From the NCBI GenBank assembly GCA_963974345.1, contig CAXBBW010000014.1, forward strand, positions 72,819 through 136,818: a stretch of 64,000 bases of DNA, written 5' to 3'. A program made the translations under genes and the position numbers. A model generated the notes under the pieces. The model saw nothing but the letters and a program-made list of their open reading frames with translations, ran no database searches and had not been told where the DNA came from. This document shows positions 61,476 to 64,000 of this stretch, in pieces (the first letter of the stretch is position 1; every line of letters starts with the position of its first letter). The DNA comes from RHLJ01 sp963974345 (GTDB lineage Bacteria > Bacteroidota > Rhodothermia > Balneolales > Balneolaceae).

Positions 61476-61488
61476 TAACTAATAGTTA
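61476..61488. promoter_or_regulatory. Short palindrome upstream of HU-like gene
   Basis: taacta-a-tagtta is a perfect 6+1+6 inverted repeat ending five bases before the HU-like ATG. It could bind HU itself or another factor, but a 13-base AT-rich palindrome can also be chance. Confidence 0.25.
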
Positions 61489-61493
61489 GCATT

Positions 61494-61877
61494 ATGCCAA
61501 TCAAATATAAAGTAATCGACCGAAGAAACCCTCAAGACCCAGAAGCACCTAATAAGTTTTATGCTTCTTCATCTATAGATGGGAAATCAGACATAGAACA
61601 ACTTACCAAGCGTATAGAAAAGATCAGTACCGTAAGCGGCGCCGATATTCGCGCCGTATTGTATGCAATGGTAGATGTTGTCCCAAGTTTGTTAAGTGAA
61701 GGAAGAAATGTGCAATTGGGAGACTTGGGTTATTTTAGAGTAAGTATAAGTAGTAACCCAAGTGATACAGCAGAAGAAGTTAGTGCTTCCAATATTCGCA
61801 CATCAAGAATCATCTTCACACCAGGTAAGAAATTCAAGGATATGCTCAAATCCTTGACCTTCGAAAAAACTTCTTAG
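61494..61877 (+). CDS. HU-like DNA-binding protein, HU-HIG type
   Basis: A 127-residue nucleoid-type protein of the Bacteroidota HU-HIG family. The core LTKRIEKISTVSGADIRAVLYAMVDVVPSLLSEGRNVQLGDLGYFRVSISSN (about 38-88) has the helical dimerisation part and the beta-strand turn into the DNA-binding arm. The C-terminus IIFTPGKKFKDML closes the fold. Other Bacteroidota genomes have this type of gene next to a peptidoglycan amidase or peptidase; here an M15 peptidase gene lies just downstream on the other strand. A strong terminator follows. Confidence 0.9.
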   Translation: MPIKYKVIDRRNPQDPEAPNKFYASSSIDGKSDIEQLTKRIEKISTVSGADIRAVLYAMVDVVPSLLSEGRNVQLGDLGYFRVSISSNPSDTAEEVSASNIRTSRIIFTPGKKFKDMLKSLTFEKTS

Positions 61878-61896
61878 TTTACAGCTGAATCAACTT

Positions 61897-61948
61897 ACCC
61901 CAACATTTAAACAAAGTTTATCTAATAACTTTTTAGAATTGTTGGGGT
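61897..61948. terminator. Terminator between HU-like gene and M15 gene
   Basis: accccaaca (61897-61905) and tgttggggt (61940-61948) form a perfect 9-bp stem closing a 34-nt loop, followed by a T-rich stretch. It lies 20 bp past the HU-like stop. The AT-rich segment beyond has further actctaaagagt-type repeats between these convergent genes. Confidence 0.75.
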
Positions 61949-62023
61949 TTCTTTTTAGAGTTTGTCGTATAACTCTAAAGAGTTTTACCAATAACTTTAA
62001 CGAGTTTATAGTAAAACTTTTTT

Positions 62024-62476
62024 CTACCTCTCTATTAACTCAAAATGGGGTAAATCATCAAAGTTTTGATCTTGTAGAATCACCCCATCTTTATCCCAGT
62101 TTCCTCCCCATCTAACATTATGAGAAATCTCCCCCTTTTCCAGTAATTCTTCGGCACAGGAAATAATAATACCTGCGATATAACATAACGAAGGTTTGTC
62201 ATAGACCAGCTTTCTTCGGGTTTCCAGATCAGGATGGTACACATAAATATCTGCTGCTTGTGAGGGTTCGACATTGTGTTTCCCTTTTCTCTCTATTCCA
62301 TCGATCTGAGATTTACCTTCATCAAATAACTGCTTTTGCCGTTCAAGGCTTCGGTGTCCTTCTGCAATTCCAAAGTCTATTCTGCTTCGAGATATGGCTA
62401 ATTGCAGAATCTTTTGGAGGTCTATGTGACAGGTGAGAAGTTTAGTTGTGCTAGAATTTCCAAATTTAAAAGACAT
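62024..62476 (-). CDS. M15-family peptidase, endolysin-like
   Basis: A 150-residue zinc peptidase of the VanY/endolysin group. Metal ligands fit H67 in KGKHNVEPSQAADIYVY, D76 in the same segment and H144 in DLPHFEL; R42 lies in the substrate-binding GHRSLERQKQLFD. No signal peptide or lipobox is present, so it stays in the cytoplasm unless released by lysis, as for phage endolysins. It is shorter than chromosomal VanY enzymes and probably cuts L-Ala-D-Glu or D-Ala-D-Ala bonds of peptidoglycan. It may be a domesticated phage gene next to the HU-like gene. Confidence 0.8.
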   Translation of the reverse strand: MSFKFGNSSTTKLLTCHIDLQKILQLAISRSRIDFGIAEGHRSLERQKQLFDEGKSQIDGIERKGKHNVEPSQAADIYVYHPDLETRRKLVYDKPSLCYIAGIIISCAEELLEKGEISHNVRWGGNWDKDGVILQDQNFDDLPHFELIER

Positions 62477-62644
62477 AAGTATCAGTATTAATTAACGGAT
62501 ACTCAGTTAGATCAGGTTTAAGGTGATTCCTTACAAGTTTAATTACTAGCGTTTTGAGAAATCATCTTTAATAATATGTGCAAAATTACTTTTCATATAT
62601 TACTATAAACGAAGTAACAATTATTTCAACTTAACTAGTTTACG

Positions 62645-63355
62645 ATGTGTGGACGCTATACTCTTACTTACGAAGATCAACAAGAATTAGAAGATTTTTT
62701 AAATGCTGTTGATAAAGGGGTGTTTTTAAAACCTGGTATTCAAACGGATGCCTACTTTGCTAATTACAATGCAGCCCCAACTTCAATCATGCCGGTATGT
62801 GTTATAAATGAGGAAGGTGAAAGAGTTATACAATCTATGTATTGGTGGTATATGAAATGGCTACCTAAAGATGGTAAACCTGATTTCAGATATTCTACAT
62901 TTAATACAAGGGATGATAAACTTCTGGAAAGCAGAATGTGGGGAAAAGATTTTAAAGAAAAGCAGATTCGGTGTATTGTGCCTATGAATAGTTTCTTTGA
63001 GTTTTCAGGTCCTAAAGGAAGTAAATCTGCACATCTCTTTAAGCCCAAGGAAGGTGCTTTCTGGGGAGCAGCTGGCATCTATTCCAAAGTAAGTCCCAAT
63101 GAAGGAATGGGTTCTTTTTCTATCATTACTACAACCCCAAATAGCATGGTGGAGAAGGTACATGATCGAATGCCAGCCTTTCTGCATCCAACCGAATTTG
63201 ATGATTGGCTAAACCCGGATCATACAGCCGATTACTTGATTGATATGCTCAAGCCTTACCCCGTGGATGACATGGAAACATATATTGCTTCCTCTCAGGT
63301 AAGTAACTCTCGGAATAACTTTCCAGAGTTATTGAACCCAAGCACTTTACTATAA
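62645..63355 (+). CDS. yedK: SRAP-family protein (YedK/HMCES-like)
   Basis: A 236-residue protein that forms a covalent thiazolidine link with abasic sites in single-stranded DNA, shielding them from breakage. It has the required M-C2-GRYTL start, so C2 becomes the N-terminal residue after Met removal. Further signature parts are YSTFNTRDDKL (Asn), RCIVPMNSFFEFSG (catalytic Glu) and VHDRMPAFLHP (active-site His). It is monocistronic or pairs with the membrane protein 7 bp downstream. Its position near HU and an endolysin gives no clear pathway link. Confidence 0.92.
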   Translation: MCGRYTLTYEDQQELEDFLNAVDKGVFLKPGIQTDAYFANYNAAPTSIMPVCVINEEGERVIQSMYWWYMKWLPKDGKPDFRYSTFNTRDDKLLESRMWGKDFKEKQIRCIVPMNSFFEFSGPKGSKSAHLFKPKEGAFWGAAGIYSKVSPNEGMGSFSIITTTPNSMVEKVHDRMPAFLHPTEFDDWLNPDHTADYLIDMLKPYPVDDMETYIASSQVSNSRNNFPELLNPSTLL

Positions 63356-63362
63356 TATTGAT

Positions 63363-63944
63363 ATGGAAATCTTTGGATCCTTAGTAACAATACTCGGAGT
63401 ATTACTTGGTGGAATAGTTGGGTTTCTCGGGAACCACATTGTCGAAGAAAGAAGATATAGACGTTTGAAGGAAGATAATAAAGAGCAACAACTCAAAAAT
63501 TTGTTTGATGATTATGTGGATGGGATTAATGGGTTATTCAGAATGGTAGGAGAAATGATAACATTGCTACAAAATGTGCATCAAGAAAAACTAAGTAAAA
63601 AGTTAGAGTATTCTTTTGAAGAAGAGGGACAAAAAATGATAGATAATTTTAAAGACTGTAACATTAACCTCGATAATATTAGATCAAAGTTCGATTTCAT
63701 GGTTTTTTTGGGAATCGAAGAAGAGCTTACAAGGTTTAAAGAACAATACGATCAATTATCACTATTTCTTGAACGTATTGAAGATGAAAATAAGAGAGTC
63801 CCAGTAGGTAATGAGGAGCTTAAATTTTTAGATGAGGCAGAGATCTATTTTGATGGACTTCAGGATTCTATTCATTTTAAAATGAATGAATTTTATTCAT
63901 CCAAGTTTTTACCAGAGCTTACAAAGCTTAAAACTATCTCCTGA
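63363..63944 (+). CDS. Membrane-anchored coiled-coil protein, unknown
   Basis: A 193-residue protein with one N-terminal membrane helix (about 3-25: SLVTILGVLLGGIVGFLG) followed by charged, mostly helical sequence. RRYRRLKEDNKEQQLKNLFDDYVDGIN and KLEYSFEEEGQKMIDNFKDCNINLDNIR suggest a coiled coil of several helices, with no catalytic motif. The cytoplasmic orientation is inferred from the short leader and basic residues after the helix. The ATG begins seven bases after the SRAP stop, so co-transcription is possible. The family is not recognised. Confidence 0.65.
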   Translation: MEIFGSLVTILGVLLGGIVGFLGNHIVEERRYRRLKEDNKEQQLKNLFDDYVDGINGLFRMVGEMITLLQNVHQEKLSKKLEYSFEEEGQKMIDNFKDCNINLDNIRSKFDFMVFLGIEEELTRFKEQYDQLSLFLERIEDENKRVPVGNEELKFLDEAEIYFDGLQDSIHFKMNEFYSSKFLPELTKLKTIS

Positions 63945-64000
63945 TAAAAAAGAATTGTTCATCTACCTCTTGCATAAATCTCCAATCAAGCAAGTCTGGT

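Noticed and set aside
63934..64000. Open minus-strand frame at the right edge, possible C-terminus of another gene
   Set aside because: Only 21 codons are visible, with overlap of the membrane-protein gene's end; this cannot be told from chance.

Overview
This window is AT-rich bacterial DNA with coding on both strands and mostly short intergenic gaps. The gene content suggests Bacteroidota/Balneolota; I lean towards a Balneola-like marine heterotroph, but with low confidence below phylum. The indications are a HU gene of the HU-HIG type, paired M16 proteases, LVIVD and PD40 propeller proteins, many Sec-signal proteins ending in AQ, generally weak Shine-Dalgarno signals, and intergenic inverted repeats of the 'gtcattctgagcgaa' and 'ctgaaataaattcag' styles. 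I found no rRNA, tRNA, CRISPR array or canonical transposase.

Layout: 1-1000 is a repeat-filled intergenic region with two copies of a 69-bp structured repeat. It is followed by tag (3-methyladenine glycosylase), a TolB-like lipoprotein and an APC permease. 4686-8750 is a reactive-sulfur module: a TauE-type exporter, a CstB-like persulfide dioxygenase/sulfurtransferase and two YeeE/YedE half-transporters, divergent from a HutC-type GntR regulator with a dyad operator between them. 8817-12418 encodes an active and an inactive M16 protease. 12528-23717 holds DinB, a glycosyltransferase/LpxH-like pair, OsmC, a ligase-kinase-phosphatase operon (glutamine-synthetase-like, APH-like, HAD), M20 peptidase, DUF1684, aldo-keto reductase and DUF302. 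gcvP follows. 26835-31986 is an operon of two paralogous LVIVD proteins and a YVTN protein with a Met/His-rich putative copper-binding insert. A ZIP transporter lies next to a clearly decayed arsC pseudogene.

34763-47137 contains bacterial PH-domain proteins, a UMF1-type MFS protein, and a two-component system divergent from a five-gene PDZ/NEW3/ABC-2 exporter cluster. 47223-58053 has a thioesterase, a barrel-like protein, a large lipoprotein, a PD40-amidohydrolase fusion, EttA, a membrane-bound nucleotidyl cyclase and a TIGR01777 epimerase.

The most notable region is 58275-61263. A compact two-gene putative anti-phage module (DUF4297/Cap4-like nuclease plus a Rad50/SMC-like ATPase with a zinc-hook CPLC motif) sits inside what looks like a single integron gene cassette. 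The first bases after GTT on the left (TTGGCAGC) are complementary to the start of a 130-bp attC-like site on the right (GCTGCCAA), and both genes fit tightly between them. No integrase is visible. The right end of the window carries a HU-like gene, an M15 endolysin-like peptidase, a SRAP/YedK protein and an unknown membrane-anchored coiled-coil protein.
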